A DNA stretch of 64,000 nucleotides from Gimesia alba. Lineage in GTDB: Bacteria; Planctomycetota; Planctomycetia; Planctomycetales; Planctomycetaceae. This document shows positions 55,944 through 64,000 of the stretch, piece by piece; positions within the stretch are counted from its first letter, which is position 1, and the number at the start of each line of letters is the position of its first letter. Location: positions 1,069,501 through 1,133,500 of the forward strand of contig NZ_CP036269.1 in NCBI RefSeq assembly GCF_007744675.1, given 5' to 3'. Below the pieces are notes generated by a model. It had not been told where the DNA came from, did no database searches, and was given only the letters and a program-made list of their open reading frames with translations. A program made the position numbers and the translations under genes.

Positions 55944-56828
55944 ATGGCAGAGCTACGACAACAAACGGGAATTCCAGAACTGGATGAAATGCTCTCAGGA
56001 GGTTTATTGCCTGGCAAGTTGACGGTGGTGCTGGGCGCGACCGGCATTGGCAAAACGCAGCTGGGACTGCAGTTCGCACAAGCGGGTTTGCAGCAGGAAG
56101 GGCAAGCCGGGATTCTGTTCGATATGGCGACCCGCGGTGATTCTCAAAGTCACAGCGACTATGCGGAGCGATTGTTTCAGTGGAAGCTGCGAGAACAGCT
56201 TGTTGATGCGCCGTTCGATCTGGATCAAATCTGGGATGCGGATCTGGCGCGGAAAGATTATCAGCATCTGTTTCGTCAAAGCGGCCGCAGAGTGACCCGG
56301 CGTGATATGGAACTGGATGAGTGGAAAGAATGGAAGTTGGAGTTCGTCAAAAAACTGGCCGCCGCGATTGCCTATTTCTACGCCAATTTTGTGCACGGAG
56401 TCCGGCGGACGGTGATTGACGGGATTGAGCCGACAGACCGCGCCAGCGATTCGTTTCAGTTCCATGCCTTTGAATATGTGTACCACCAGATTTTACGCAA
56501 AGAATACGACTGGGTGGCCCGTGATCTGTTTCGGGCACAGTTTCGCAGTCATCAAGCCGAGGTCGAGCAGCACCGCTACGATTTTCAGCAGATCGGCTGC
56601 CTGTTGTTGCTGACGACGCACGAAGTGATGCTGGATGATTTAATTCAGCGTCCGATCGAAAGTGGCGATGTCTTATCCAACGCCAACACGATTATTCTGA
56701 TGGGAAAAATCCGGGAGGGGAACCGGATGAGCCGTGCGCTGCACATTGCCAAACATCGGGGCAGTCCCGTCGATGAATCGCTCGTGCCTTATGAGATTCA
56801 GGAGTCGGGACTTCAGCTTCTGAAATAA
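55944..56828 (+). CDS. RecA-superfamily ATPase, KaiC/RAD55-like
   Basis: 294 residues. The start [20 protein letters not shown] and Walker [18 protein letters not shown] near residue 32 match KaiC/RadA-type single-domain ATPases. Walker B is likely [11 protein letters not shown] near residue 156. An unusual charged segment at about 80-140 ([27 protein letters not shown]) interrupts the core. [11 protein letters not shown] near residue 223 and [19 protein letters not shown] near residue 249 complete the fold. The role is open: regulation, DNA repair or signal processing are possible. No partner gene is identified. Confidence 0.8.
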   Translation: MAELRQQTGIPELDEMLSGGLLPGKLTVVLGATGIGKTQLGLQFAQAGLQQEGQAGILFDMATRGDSQSHSDYAERLFQWKLREQLVDAPFDLDQIWDADLARKDYQHLFRQSGRRVTRRDMELDEWKEWKLEFVKKLAAAIAYFYANFVHGVRRTVIDGIEPTDRASDSFQFHAFEYVYHQILRKEYDWVARDLFRAQFRSHQAEVEQHRYDFQQIGCLLLLTTHEVMLDDLIQRPIESGDVLSNANTIILMGKIREGNRMSRALHIAKHRGSPVDESLVPYEIQESGLQLLK

Positions 56829-57077
56829 ACAGCGCTGGCAGTTTGGGTTGGGAGGGATTTCACTCTAGTCTGTTTTTGGTCCTGCTCCGCTATAATCGGC
56901 CTGATCGTTTTTTCTGGAAGAGTCGCATCAGAGAATCATGAAATTGGTTTTCGAAGTTCAATTTAAGACCGTGCCTGCTTTTTCTCAAAGATAGATTTGC
57001 TTGGATGATCCTGTTGGAACGGTAATCATCGGGTTTTCTAACTGAGAAACGATAGCAACAACAAAAAGAGGACGGTC

Positions 57078-57941
57078 ATGATAGTAGATAGTCGAGTAGA
57101 CCCCATTGATCTTGCTGATGCATTTGTACAACGTTTGGACCGATTACATTCTGCTCCGAAAGTCGCTCAACAGGTTTTGCAGTTAACGCGCGATCCCAAC
57201 AGTAACATTGATGATATTGTGAAATGTATCGAGCATGATCCGGGCCTGGCTGCCAAAATTCTGCAGGTCGTGAATTCATCCAAGTATGGTGTTGCCCGGC
57301 AGATCACAAGTATCAAGCATGGCGTTTCCTATCTGGGAAAAGACGCGATTCGGATGTTGACGATCAGCTTTTCGATGGTGGAGTCGCTGACGAAACGAAG
57401 TAAAGGCCGCATTTTTTGTGACTATTGGCAACGTGCGTTGACGATTGCTTCGATCTCCTCGTATCTGGCCGATCACCATAAGTGTCTGAAAAAGGACGAA
57501 GCTTACACGGCAGGTTTATTAGCCGATGTGGGGATCCTGGTGTTTTCACAAGTCGAGCGCGAACAATACAGCCTGATTTATGAGAGTTATCCGCACGGCG
57601 AAGCACTGATCAAAGGAGAACGGCAGTATTTTGGTTTTGATCATGCATTACTCGGGGCACGCCTGCTCGATCACTGGGATATTCCGGTAGAAATCGTGAC
57701 CGCCGTCGAAAATCATCATGGTACAAATCAACATGGCTGTCCGCTGGGAGTTGCACTGCGAACAGGTACGCTGCTGGCTGGATCATTATGGAATATCTCT
57801 TCGACTGAGTATCTGGAAGCCGAAGATATCCTGGTTTCATTTTTCGATCTCGATGAAGAGCAGATCGAGAAATTAATTGCAGATTGTAAGCAAGATATTG
57901 CAGAGAGTGCCGAGTTCTTCGGAGTCAATCTGGAAGGCTGA
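57078..57941 (+). CDS. HDOD domain protein
   Basis: 287 residues. An HDOD domain fills most of the chain: LDRLHSAPKVAQQVLQLTRD near residue 20, VKCIEHDPGLAAKILQVVNS near residue 46, ITSIKHGVSYLGKDAIRML near residue 76 and AGLLADVGILVFSQ near residue 147. The HD metal pair is replaced (AD in place of HD), typical for HDOD. Such proteins act in signal transduction and stress or cell-cycle control without phosphohydrolase activity. No receiver or GGDEF domain is attached. Confidence 0.88.
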   Translation: MIVDSRVDPIDLADAFVQRLDRLHSAPKVAQQVLQLTRDPNSNIDDIVKCIEHDPGLAAKILQVVNSSKYGVARQITSIKHGVSYLGKDAIRMLTISFSMVESLTKRSKGRIFCDYWQRALTIASISSYLADHHKCLKKDEAYTAGLLADVGILVFSQVEREQYSLIYESYPHGEALIKGERQYFGFDHALLGARLLDHWDIPVEIVTAVENHHGTNQHGCPLGVALRTGTLLAGSLWNISSTEYLEAEDILVSFFDLDEEQIEKLIADCKQDIAESAEFFGVNLEG

Positions 57942-57948
57942 GAAACCA

Positions 57949-58611
57949 TTACCTCTTCTTTTTCTTCTTCCCGGTTTCTGTTTCGTAAGCCTGTTTGATC
58001 GCCTGGATCAATTCGGTCTCGGTGTAGATGTAGCGAGTCGGTTTATTAAACCCCTTGCCCGTCTTCGCTTGAGACAGATATTTTCCGAGATTCTTTCCCC
58101 CTTTGGTGGTTGTCATGTATTCAATCATCGTAAAGCCGCCTGGGGAATTGATGAAGTCTCGGATATTTCGTTTGCCATACGGCATGACCAGCAGGCGATC
58201 CAGTCGATCATAGCCTCCCGGCATACGGGAAACGCGGCGCATGAACTTGATTCCCTTGGGGGTACTCAATTGTCTGGACAGGTAATCCGTTTCCGGATGG
58301 ATTCGTTTCAGGATGTCTTTTTCTGCTTTGACGGTCCAGCCCGCTTTCTGGAGCTGTCTGAACAGAGGTTTGATTTTATTGCGCGTCAGGAAATCGCCTG
58401 ACTGGTAACCTTTCCAGCCCGTGAAGTAATTCTGGGTGATGGTGAGCACCTCTTCCAGGGGAGGGATTTTCTTGGAATCGGGAGTCTCGGGGACGATTTC
58501 AGGTAAAGCTGCCTTGTTCTTTGCTTTAGGTTCGGCTGAGAAGGCTGGCGTCGTCAGAATCAGAATGGAAAACAGGATTCCGCAAAATCGCTGATTGAGA
58601 AAGTATGACAT
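57949..58611 (-). CDS. Secreted protein of unknown function
   Basis: 220 residues from ATG 58611 (ATG 58623 lies four codons upstream). A signal peptide (FCGILFSILILTTPAFSAEP) is followed by a Pro/Glu/Lys linker and a helical, basic domain of about 150 residues. Visible pieces are ITQNYFTGWKGYQSGDFLTR, LKRIHPETDYLSRQLSTPKG and RRVSRMPGGYDRLDRLL. The very end is Lys-rich (ETGKKKKKR). I do not recognise the family. It converges with the HDOD gene with seven bases between the stop codons. Confidence 0.65.
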   Translation of the reverse strand: MSYFLNQRFCGILFSILILTTPAFSAEPKAKNKAALPEIVPETPDSKKIPPLEEVLTITQNYFTGWKGYQSGDFLTRNKIKPLFRQLQKAGWTVKAEKDILKRIHPETDYLSRQLSTPKGIKFMRRVSRMPGGYDRLDRLLVMPYGKRNIRDFINSPGGFTMIEYMTTTKGGKNLGKYLSQAKTGKGFNKPTRYIYTETELIQAIKQAYETETGKKKKKR

Positions 58612-59036
58612 CAGTGGGTGCACTCCTGAAGAAAGACAAAGCAGGAAAAGAATGAGTCCTTTCGATGTATATCGACCAGATTCTTGCCTCGTCCCAAAAC
58701 GAAATGCATGATCGATTTGCTGAACCGTCTATCATAAGTTTACCCTCCTGTTGCAAAATGCGCCGTTTTTTTGTCGCAAATGTGTATCATCTTGCGTTAT
58801 AGACTTGTGTGAGTTCAAATTAGGCAGTTTTGTGGCAATAGAAGAGAGACAAGGTTATTTCAGGAGACTTTAAGGGTTATGATAAATTTTTTAATTTTTC
58901 TGAATTTTCTGCCAACTGGAACTTAGTTTGCTGCGTATAATTGTCAACGAGATGGATGTAACTCGTAAACTCTAGAATGAGACAGGGCCGGTTAAATTTT
59001 TTCAAAGGAATGTACCCCGAAGAAAGGAGTCCATCA
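58612..59036 (+). other. AT-rich leader region of csrA
   Basis: 425 bases between a minus-strand gene and csrA. No credible gene is seen apart from csrA upstream codons. It is AT-rich with several T-runs. A perfect TATAAT is at 58936-58941 without a good -35. GGA triplets lie at 59006-59008 and in the ribosome site at 59025-59029, which is how CsrA recognises its own messages. Confidence 0.55.
58936..58941 (+). promoter_or_regulatory. Possible -10 element of csrA
   Basis: Perfect TATAAT about 95 bases before the csrA start. The expected -35 place holds a poor match (CAACTG, 17-base gap). Only a candidate. Confidence 0.25.
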
Positions 59037-59255
59037 ATGTTAGTACTGACGAGACGCAAGGATGAAGAAATCCTGATTAACGGAAACATCTCTATTAAAG
59101 TGCTATCAGTAAAGGGAAACCGAGTTCGCTTGGGAGTGGAAGCGCCTGACGACGTGCAGGTGAATCGAGCCGAGATCCAAAAGTTTCTGGGTCAGTTTGA
59201 GGTCGATCTCGAGAAAAAGCCCGAGTGCGTTCCCGTTCAAAGTTGTGGTTTCTAA
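59037..59255 (+). CDS. csrA: Carbon storage regulator CsrA
   Basis: 72 residues from ATG 59037, with AAGGAGT about seven bases upstream. CsrA dimers bind GGA motifs in mRNA leaders and repress translation. The typical chain is seen: MLVLTRRKDEEILIN, ISIKVLSVKGNRVRLGVEAP (RNA-binding Arg in NRVRLG) and DDVQVNRAEI. The C-terminal extension after residue 58 ends with CVPVQSCGF, unusual Cys residues in a CsrA. In many bacteria csrA lies beside flagellar genes and controls flagellin; here flgF begins 429 bases downstream. Possible autocontrol through the GGA in its own ribosome site is inferred. Confidence 0.95.
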   Translation: MLVLTRRKDEEILINGNISIKVLSVKGNRVRLGVEAPDDVQVNRAEIQKFLGQFEVDLEKKPECVPVQSCGF

Positions 59256-59684
59256 GCAATCACCCAGGTTGCTGAACTAACACCTTGGTCGCTGATTGAC
59301 CAGTTCGTCTTTTTTCAGATGGCTGGATTTTTCAGGGATGAATGGTCTGTTCTTTGTTTTCCTGCATTACTAAATGTAGCATGAACGTCCTTTACCTACC
59401 CCGCCAAACGACCCCGTTTACCAGGTCGGCCGATCATGGCCCCCGAGCACGATCATTTGATTAATCGAAGCCAGCAGTGCTTGCTCATCAAGTAAGCCAG
59501 AATAGATTGTTTTCTATCCCTTGGATGTGAAAATAGGATATTTGGTCTAGATTTTCCGATTAAGTTAAAGATACCTGTTAAAGAGATCCGATAGATAGAT
59601 GGGGGGAAGTGTCTATTGAAACTCTTTGTTCTCGTTGCGATCAGATTGAGAAGTCGGTAGCAGCGGTTCAAGTCAGGTATCACG
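59256..59684 (+). other. Region between csrA and flgF
   Basis: 429 bases without a recognisable gene. A small stem (TGGTC/GACCA, 59285-59301) followed nearby by TTTTTT could weakly terminate csrA transcription. A possible sigma-28-like promoter lies before flgF, listed separately. Confidence 0.5.
59566..59594 (+). promoter_or_regulatory. Possible sigma-28-like promoter of flg operon
   Basis: TAAA (59566-59569) and TCCGATAG (59587-59594) resemble the flagellar sigma factor pattern TAAA-N15-GCCGATAA, but the gap here is 17. It lies 91 bases before flgF. Weak evidence. Confidence 0.25.
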
Positions 59685-60458
59685 ATGATTTACGGCATGT
59701 ACCTCTCAGCTCAAGGAGCCGAAGCAAATTCGGTCCGGCTCGATGTGCTCTCAAACAATATGGCAAATGCAAACACGACATCCTTTAAGCGTGATGTTCC
59801 GTTGTTTCGCATGAACCCTCCTCGTGATGAGAAGGAGGGGAACCTGAGTCCATTGCCCGGTGATTTAGAAAATCACACCGGCGGCATTTCTCTAGAAGCC
59901 ATTACTACGGACTTTCAGAACGGTTCCTTGATCCCCACCGAAGGCGAATTTGACATCGCATTGAAAGGGCAGGGGTTCTTCCAGGTTGGCAACAGACAAG
60001 AATCATTTCTGACTCGCAACGGGGCGTTGACGATTGACGCTGACCGTCGGCTTGTGACGGCCGATCAGGGTTTGCCCATTCTTGCCAAAGATGGAAATCC
60101 GATCGAGATCCCTGCCGATGCGGTGCATGTAGGAATTTCGACGGATGGACTTGTCACTCCCTTTGCCAAGGATGGGCAATCGTTGGGGCCTGTTGGTCAG
60201 TTGGCGGTGATGATGCCTTCCTCGCTCGATAGTTTAGTCAAAATGGGGAACAGTCTTTACACAACAGAGGGGCGTGTTGAGCCATCAAAAGCACCGGTCA
60301 ATATTTCACAGGGTTTTCTGGAAGCATCAGGCACGAACTCGGTCGAAGAGATGATGGAATTAGTCAGTACTTCTCGGATGTTTGAATCTAATATCAACAT
60401 GATCAAGTTACAGGATGAATCTTTGGGACGTTTATTACAGAGTATGCCGCGTCGCTAG
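59685..60458 (+). CDS. flgF: Flagellar basal-body rod protein FlgF
   Basis: 257 residues. Proximal rod protein of the flagellum. The N-terminal rod helix is YLSAQGAEANSVRLDVLSNN, MANANTTSFKRD. The C-terminal helix is NSVEEMMELVSTSRMFESNI. The central block LIPTEGEFDIALKGQGFFQV is the axial-protein domain shared by FlgF and FlgG. It is closest to FlgF in length and in order before flgG. The operon order here is flgF-flgG-flgA-flgH-flgI. Confidence 0.88.
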   Translation: MIYGMYLSAQGAEANSVRLDVLSNNMANANTTSFKRDVPLFRMNPPRDEKEGNLSPLPGDLENHTGGISLEAITTDFQNGSLIPTEGEFDIALKGQGFFQVGNRQESFLTRNGALTIDADRRLVTADQGLPILAKDGNPIEIPADAVHVGISTDGLVTPFAKDGQSLGPVGQLAVMMPSSLDSLVKMGNSLYTTEGRVEPSKAPVNISQGFLEASGTNSVEEMMELVSTSRMFESNINMIKLQDESLGRLLQSMPRR

Positions 60459-60530
60459 GAAAGCATTTTAGAATAGAAAGTGAACCTGTTGTAATCAGTA
60501 ACACAGGTTGTGGGAGTAAGGAGACTACCA

Positions 60531-61331
60531 ATGGCAATCAGAGCCCTTTATACCAGTGCATCCGGAATGGCCGTCAATGATTTCAATCTTGATACGATTG
60601 CGAATAATCTGGCCAACGCAGGAACGACTGCATATAAGCAGAGTCGGGCGAATTTTGAAGACATTTTCTATGAACACTTTAAATTACCAGGCTTGCAGGA
60701 CAACCAGGGAAATCTCACTCCCACCGGAATCAGTCTTGGTCTGGGAGCCCGGGTTCAGAGTACCGAAGGGGACTTCAGCCAGGGTTCGATTTTGCCGACT
60801 GATGGTACGTATGATATGGCGATCGTCGGCGACGGCTTTTTTCAGGTGAACGACGGCACGCAAACTCTCTACACCCGTGCCGGAAATTTTACACTGAATG
60901 CAAATGGCAATATTGTGATGGCGTCTGCGGATACGGGCTATCTTCTGGAACCGAATATTTCGATTCCACAGGACGCGATTAATGTTTCGATCTCCGGAGA
61001 TGGCGTCGTCAGCTATCAACAGCAGGGTTCGCCCCAGATTCAGATTGCCGGCAATCTTCAGATTGCCAGATTTATCAATAATCAAGGCCTCCTGCGTCAG
61101 GGAGATAACCTGTTTGCAGAAACAACCGCGTCTGGGAATCCGCAGGTCGGAAATCCAGGAACAGAAGGACGCGGACTGATACGTCAGGGTTTTCTGGAAC
61201 AATCCAATGTGGAGCCAGTTCGAGAATTAGTGGAACTGATCAAAACACAAAGAAATTTTGAATTGAACAGTCAGGTGGTTCAGGCCGCCGACCAGGCGTT
61301 ACAAACTGTTGCTAACTTGCGCCGGTTCTAA
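60531..61331 (+). CDS. flgG: Flagellar basal-body rod protein FlgG
   Basis: 266 residues from ATG 60531, with AAGGAG seven bases upstream; a start at 60510 is less likely. Distal rod protein. MAIRALYTSASGMAVNDFNL, DTIANNLANAGTTAYKQSRA and NFEDIFYEHF at the N-terminus are typical FlgG. ILPTDGTYDMAIVGDGFFQV and RAGNFTLNANGNIV form the centre. QGFLEQSNVEPVRELVELIK and TQRNFELNSQVVQAADQALQ form the C-terminal helix. It lies 72 bases after flgF. All expected blocks are intact. Confidence 0.95.
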   Translation: MAIRALYTSASGMAVNDFNLDTIANNLANAGTTAYKQSRANFEDIFYEHFKLPGLQDNQGNLTPTGISLGLGARVQSTEGDFSQGSILPTDGTYDMAIVGDGFFQVNDGTQTLYTRAGNFTLNANGNIVMASADTGYLLEPNISIPQDAINVSISGDGVVSYQQQGSPQIQIAGNLQIARFINNQGLLRQGDNLFAETTASGNPQVGNPGTEGRGLIRQGFLEQSNVEPVRELVELIKTQRNFELNSQVVQAADQALQTVANLRRF

Positions 61332-61372
61332 ACTGAGTTCAACGATTTATCACTAACACAAAGTTTATTTTT

Positions 61373-62521
61373 ATGTTTCGCCTTGGGATTAATTCGTGTT
61401 TGAGTTGTTTGCTGGTCATCTGCTGTCTGAGCAGAGGAGGCGAGCTGAATGCGGAGATTTTACGTCTGAAGGCGGCAGCTGTTGTTGATTCACCGATTGT
61501 ACGTCTGGGTGATGTTGCCGATGTTCTGAACGCGGATCCGGAACAGGCTGCTCGTATGGAACAGATGACCTTGTTGCCCGCGCCATCAAAGGGACGAACC
61601 CGTGTGATTACCGTTTCCGAAATTCGCGGTCGGTTGCAGGCCTTGGGTGTGGATCTCAGTCGGCTGGAACTGACTGGAAAAAGCCAGGTACGAGTGACTT
61701 TGAAAGAGGCGACCCCAACGGTTTCTCAGAATCCTGTTGCCACACAACAGACCATACAGAAAGCAGAAGCGAAAGTACAACAGGCGCTCTCCGAGTGGAT
61801 CAAGGTATATTATCCCGATGCGAGTGCCTTTACGGTTACCGTGCGCGTTCAGCCTGCGGATGCCTCTCTGATTCTTGCGAATCGAGCCGATTCATTCCGT
61901 TTTCCAGGACTGAACCGGTTTGCGGACACGGAACAGATTGTCGGCATGAATTTGATCGATGCTCAGGGGACTGCCCGGCTGGTACGTCTCTTCTGCCGGA
62001 TCCAAAATGTACCGGAAATTCTGGCAGCCAAATATTCCTTGAATAAAGGGACCGTGATTCGTGCGGATGATCTGATGTGGGTCAGGCCTGAGAAAAACCA
62101 GACAGGCATTACCGATCCCCGGCTGGTCATCGGTCGGGAGTTGACGCGAACCGTGCACCAGTCAAATGTGATGCGGAGCCAGGATCTGATGGAGGTGCCT
62201 CTGATTCGAGACGGTGCCATCGTAACGGTTTATGCACGACGTGGCGGGATCAGTGTCAAAAGAGAAATGCGAGCACGCGGCACAGGGGGAATGGGTGATT
62301 CAATCACACTGATTGCTCTGGAAGGCCGCGATCGATTGACGGCAACCGTCACCGGGTACAATCAGGCTGAGGTGAATTATCGGCCCGCGAGTGAAGTCCA
62401 ACGTTCAGCAGGGATTCAATTCATTTCCGGTACTGCAGAACCCACCGGTTCTATTCAACGCACCGGTGGGGTCCGCAATGCAAGGGGACCAGCGATTCGA
62501 AGAGGGGGAATTCGAAGATGA
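61373..62521 (+). CDS. flgA: Flagellar P-ring assembly chaperone FlgA
   Basis: 382 residues, clearly longer than typical FlgA (about 220). A signal peptide (CLSCLLVICCLSRGGELNA) is present. The SAF domain is at about residues 215-275 (LAAKYSLNKGTVIRADDLMW, VIGRELTRTVHQSNVMRSQD). The FlgA C-terminal block follows (DGAIVTVYARRGGISVKRE, TLIALEGRDRLTATVTG). Extra N-terminal residues and a Gly/Arg-rich tail account for the greater length. FlgA helps FlgI form the P-ring in the periplasm. flgH begins inside its stop codon (ATGA at 62518-62521). Confidence 0.9.
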   Translation: MFRLGINSCLSCLLVICCLSRGGELNAEILRLKAAAVVDSPIVRLGDVADVLNADPEQAARMEQMTLLPAPSKGRTRVITVSEIRGRLQALGVDLSRLELTGKSQVRVTLKEATPTVSQNPVATQQTIQKAEAKVQQALSEWIKVYYPDASAFTVTVRVQPADASLILANRADSFRFPGLNRFADTEQIVGMNLIDAQGTARLVRLFCRIQNVPEILAAKYSLNKGTVIRADDLMWVRPEKNQTGITDPRLVIGRELTRTVHQSNVMRSQDLMEVPLIRDGAIVTVYARRGGISVKREMRARGTGGMGDSITLIALEGRDRLTATVTGYNQAEVNYRPASEVQRSAGIQFISGTAEPTGSIQRTGGVRNARGPAIRRGGIRR

Positions 62522-63465
62522 AATGGCACACGAAAAAATGGCAGTCTCTCAGAGAGATGCAGGGAAACAGTGAGCGAATCTGCCAGCAGCAAGGGTTGTT
62601 GGCAGTATTACGGGAGGCGATTTCCCTGGGATGTATCGTATTGTTTTGTTCTTCGGTAGCTCAAGCACAGTCTCCAGCAGTGCAAGGAGCAGTACAGGCA
62701 AATCCAAACACGACAATTCGATCATCCCAGGGTACTTCCGCCGCCAATGACTCACAGCAAATAAAATCACCTCAAATCAAGCGACAAAGGCGAACAGAAC
62801 GAGTGGCGGCCCAGGTGGATGAGTTCGGCTTTTCAGCCGAACCCTTGAGACTGACTTCGTCTCTGGCAAACACGTTTGGTCAGGGAGACTTATATACGAA
62901 CTCTCCCAAGCCACCACTGATTCGAGATTATTCTCTGATTTATGTACCAGCGCCGGAACCCATTGTCGTGAAAGTTCACGATATTATTTCGATTCTGGTT
63001 GATGAAAAATCGAGTGTGACTGTGGATTCCCGTTTTAACCGGAATCGTACAGAAACATTAAAAGCCGAGTTAAAAGAGTTCATGCGAATTAATGAAATGG
63101 GGAACCTGGCACCAGCCGCCTTGGACAGTCCCAAGATCGATACTCAGCTTCAGGGACGACTGCAAAGTACAGGGCAGTTAGCAGACCGTGAAGGGATTCA
63201 GTATCGGATTGCTGCGATTGTGGTTGATATTCGGCCTAACGGGAATCTGATTCTGGAAGCTCGCAAGAGCATTCGTACCAATCGCGATGTGTGGGAGTAT
63301 CGTTTGACGGGGGAAATTCGCAGTAAAGATGTGAACCGTGACAACACTGCCTTAAGTGAAAATATTGCGAACCTGAATATTGAAAAACACCAGAGGGGCA
63401 AAGTTTATCAGAGTACGAAGCGACCGTGGGGAGTTGTTCTGTACGACTGGTTCTTTCCCTTTTAA
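62518..63465 (+). CDS. flgH: Flagellar L-ring protein FlgH
   Basis: 315 residues, translationally coupled to flgA by a four-base overlap. FlgH forms the outer-membrane L-ring. A long basic start precedes the hydrophobic signal (SLGCIVLFCSSVAQAQ), and no good lipoprotein box is seen although FlgH is usually a lipoprotein. Family blocks are VKVHDIISILVDEKSSVTVD, IDTQLQGRLQSTGQ, IAAIVVDIRPNGNLILEARK and WEYRLTGEIRSKDVNRDNTA near residue 261. The typical ending GWLSRFL is replaced by RPWGVVLYDWFFPF. The presence of flgH and flgI supports a Gram-negative type outer membrane. Confidence 0.92.
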   Translation: MKWHTKKWQSLREMQGNSERICQQQGLLAVLREAISLGCIVLFCSSVAQAQSPAVQGAVQANPNTTIRSSQGTSAANDSQQIKSPQIKRQRRTERVAAQVDEFGFSAEPLRLTSSLANTFGQGDLYTNSPKPPLIRDYSLIYVPAPEPIVVKVHDIISILVDEKSSVTVDSRFNRNRTETLKAELKEFMRINEMGNLAPAALDSPKIDTQLQGRLQSTGQLADREGIQYRIAAIVVDIRPNGNLILEARKSIRTNRDVWEYRLTGEIRSKDVNRDNTALSENIANLNIEKHQRGKVYQSTKRPWGVVLYDWFFPF

Positions 63466-63503
63466 TCCAATGTCCTTATGTTGATCTGCCTCGGGAAGGT
63501 ATT

Positions 63504-64000
63504 ATGAAAACCCGGTCATTTAAATCTGTTGCCCTGCTGATTCTTTCGGTCGGCTTCCTACAGTGTTCTGCCACAACACTTTGGGCGCGGACACGCGTCG
63601 AAAATATCTGCACTGTTTATGGAATGAAAGAAATCAAACTGTCTGGCATGGGGCTGGTCGTCGGATTGGATGGAACCGGTGATGGTGGAAAAAATCTACC
63701 TACCATACGCAGCCTGGCAGCGGCTTTGAAACATTTAAATAATCCTGTGGTTGATTTAAAAGATCTGACTGCTGCGAATAACGTGGCGCTGGTATTGATT
63801 GAAGCCACAATCCCGGCAAGTGGAATTCGTAAAGGCCAGAAACTGGATTGTTTTGTCAGCTCGATGCTGGGAGCCAAAAGTTTGCGTGGCGGACGTCTGT
63901 TGGTCGCGCCCGCGTCGACAACGGAAATCGGAAATGAAGTTTTAGCAGGGCTCTGTTCCGGGGCTGTGATCCTGGAAGATGAAACATCCCTGGCCACCGG
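63504..64000 (+). CDS. flgI: Flagellar P-ring protein FlgI, 3' end missing
   Basis: About 165 codons are visible; the gene runs off the window end. GGAAGG precedes the ATG at 63504. A signal peptide (SVALLILSVGFLQCSATTLW) is followed by the FlgI hallmark KLSGMGLVVGLDGTGDGG near residue 49, then NNVALVLIEATIPASGIRKG and LGAKSLRGGRLLVAPAS. FlgI forms the P-ring around the rod in the peptidoglycan layer, assisted by FlgA. Residue pattern and order of genes leave little doubt. Its relative at 16256 shares the GLVxGLxGTG block. Confidence 0.93.
   Translation, partial: MKTRSFKSVALLILSVGFLQCSATTLWARTRVENICTVYGMKEIKLSGMGLVVGLDGTGDGGKNLPTIRSLAAALKHLNNPVVDLKDLTAANNVALVLIEATIPASGIRKGQKLDCFVSSMLGAKSLRGGRLLVAPASTTEIGNEVLAGLCSGAVILEDETSLAT

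Overview
The window looks like chromosomal DNA of a planctomycete of the Gimesia/Planctomyces type. The pointers are: two copies of the planctomycete cytochrome (PSCyt1/DUF1549/DUF1553) plus DUF1501 gene pair; a FecR-like protein next to them; a Ser/Thr kinase with the planctomycete-type N-terminal helical segment and a FHA domain; a J-like protein beginning with the planctomycete 'YKDWLGIPEG' block; and moderate GC content, about half by eye. The genus is my inference. No tRNA, rRNA, CRISPR array, transposase or phage gene was found.

Layout. 1-10.9 kb: the 3' part of a FecR-like gene, then two paralogous PSCyt/DUF1501 pairs, closed by strong hairpin terminators at 6154-6196 and 10879-10907. 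10.9-14.3 kb, minus strand: a secreted three-domain RidA-like protein and a secreted alpha/beta hydrolase. 14.5-18.3 kb: two tandem OstA/LptA-like periplasmic proteins and a FlgI-like lipoprotein carrying HEAT-like repeats. 18.4-27.5 kb: smc, moaC, a polyprenyl diphosphate synthase, a double ABC-2 permease and a CorC/CNNM-type protein. 27.5-30.8 kb, minus strand: a tiny flagellar-rod-like protein, a membrane J-like/MshEN protein and a lidless Hsp70. 31.4-35.7 kb: phosphohexomutase, inositol-3-phosphate synthase and an EboC-like UbiA prenyltransferase, which could form one metabolic route. 35.7-39.7 kb: mixed small genes, an MFS exporter, a CHAD protein and a GNAT acetyltransferase. 40.0-44.4 kb: an AT-richer group of secreted ankyrin-like and LRR-like proteins. 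44.4-51.2 kb: aldolase, SGNH hydrolase, kinase-FHA, haem protein, a Zn-PLC-like protein and a YHS lipoprotein. 51.5-55.9 kb: a symporter operon with an amidohydrolase and a D-threonine-aldolase-like enzyme. 55.9-58.6 kb: a RecA-like ATPase, a HDOD protein and an unknown secreted protein. 59.0-64.0 kb: csrA and then flgF-flgG-flgA-flgH-flgI, with flgI cut by the window end.

The most unusual items are: the FlgI-HEAT lipoprotein with its two OstA-like neighbours; an 83-residue protein that keeps only the two terminal helices of a flagellar rod protein; a lidless Hsp70 beside a membrane J-like protein without an HPD motif; a single chain with three RidA folds, a family normally trimeric; and a 195-base dispersed palindromic repeat present twice, each copy ending in an identical 34-base block that contains a 9-codon ORF.

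All functional calls are from reading motifs. No database search was possible. Residue positions are approximate.
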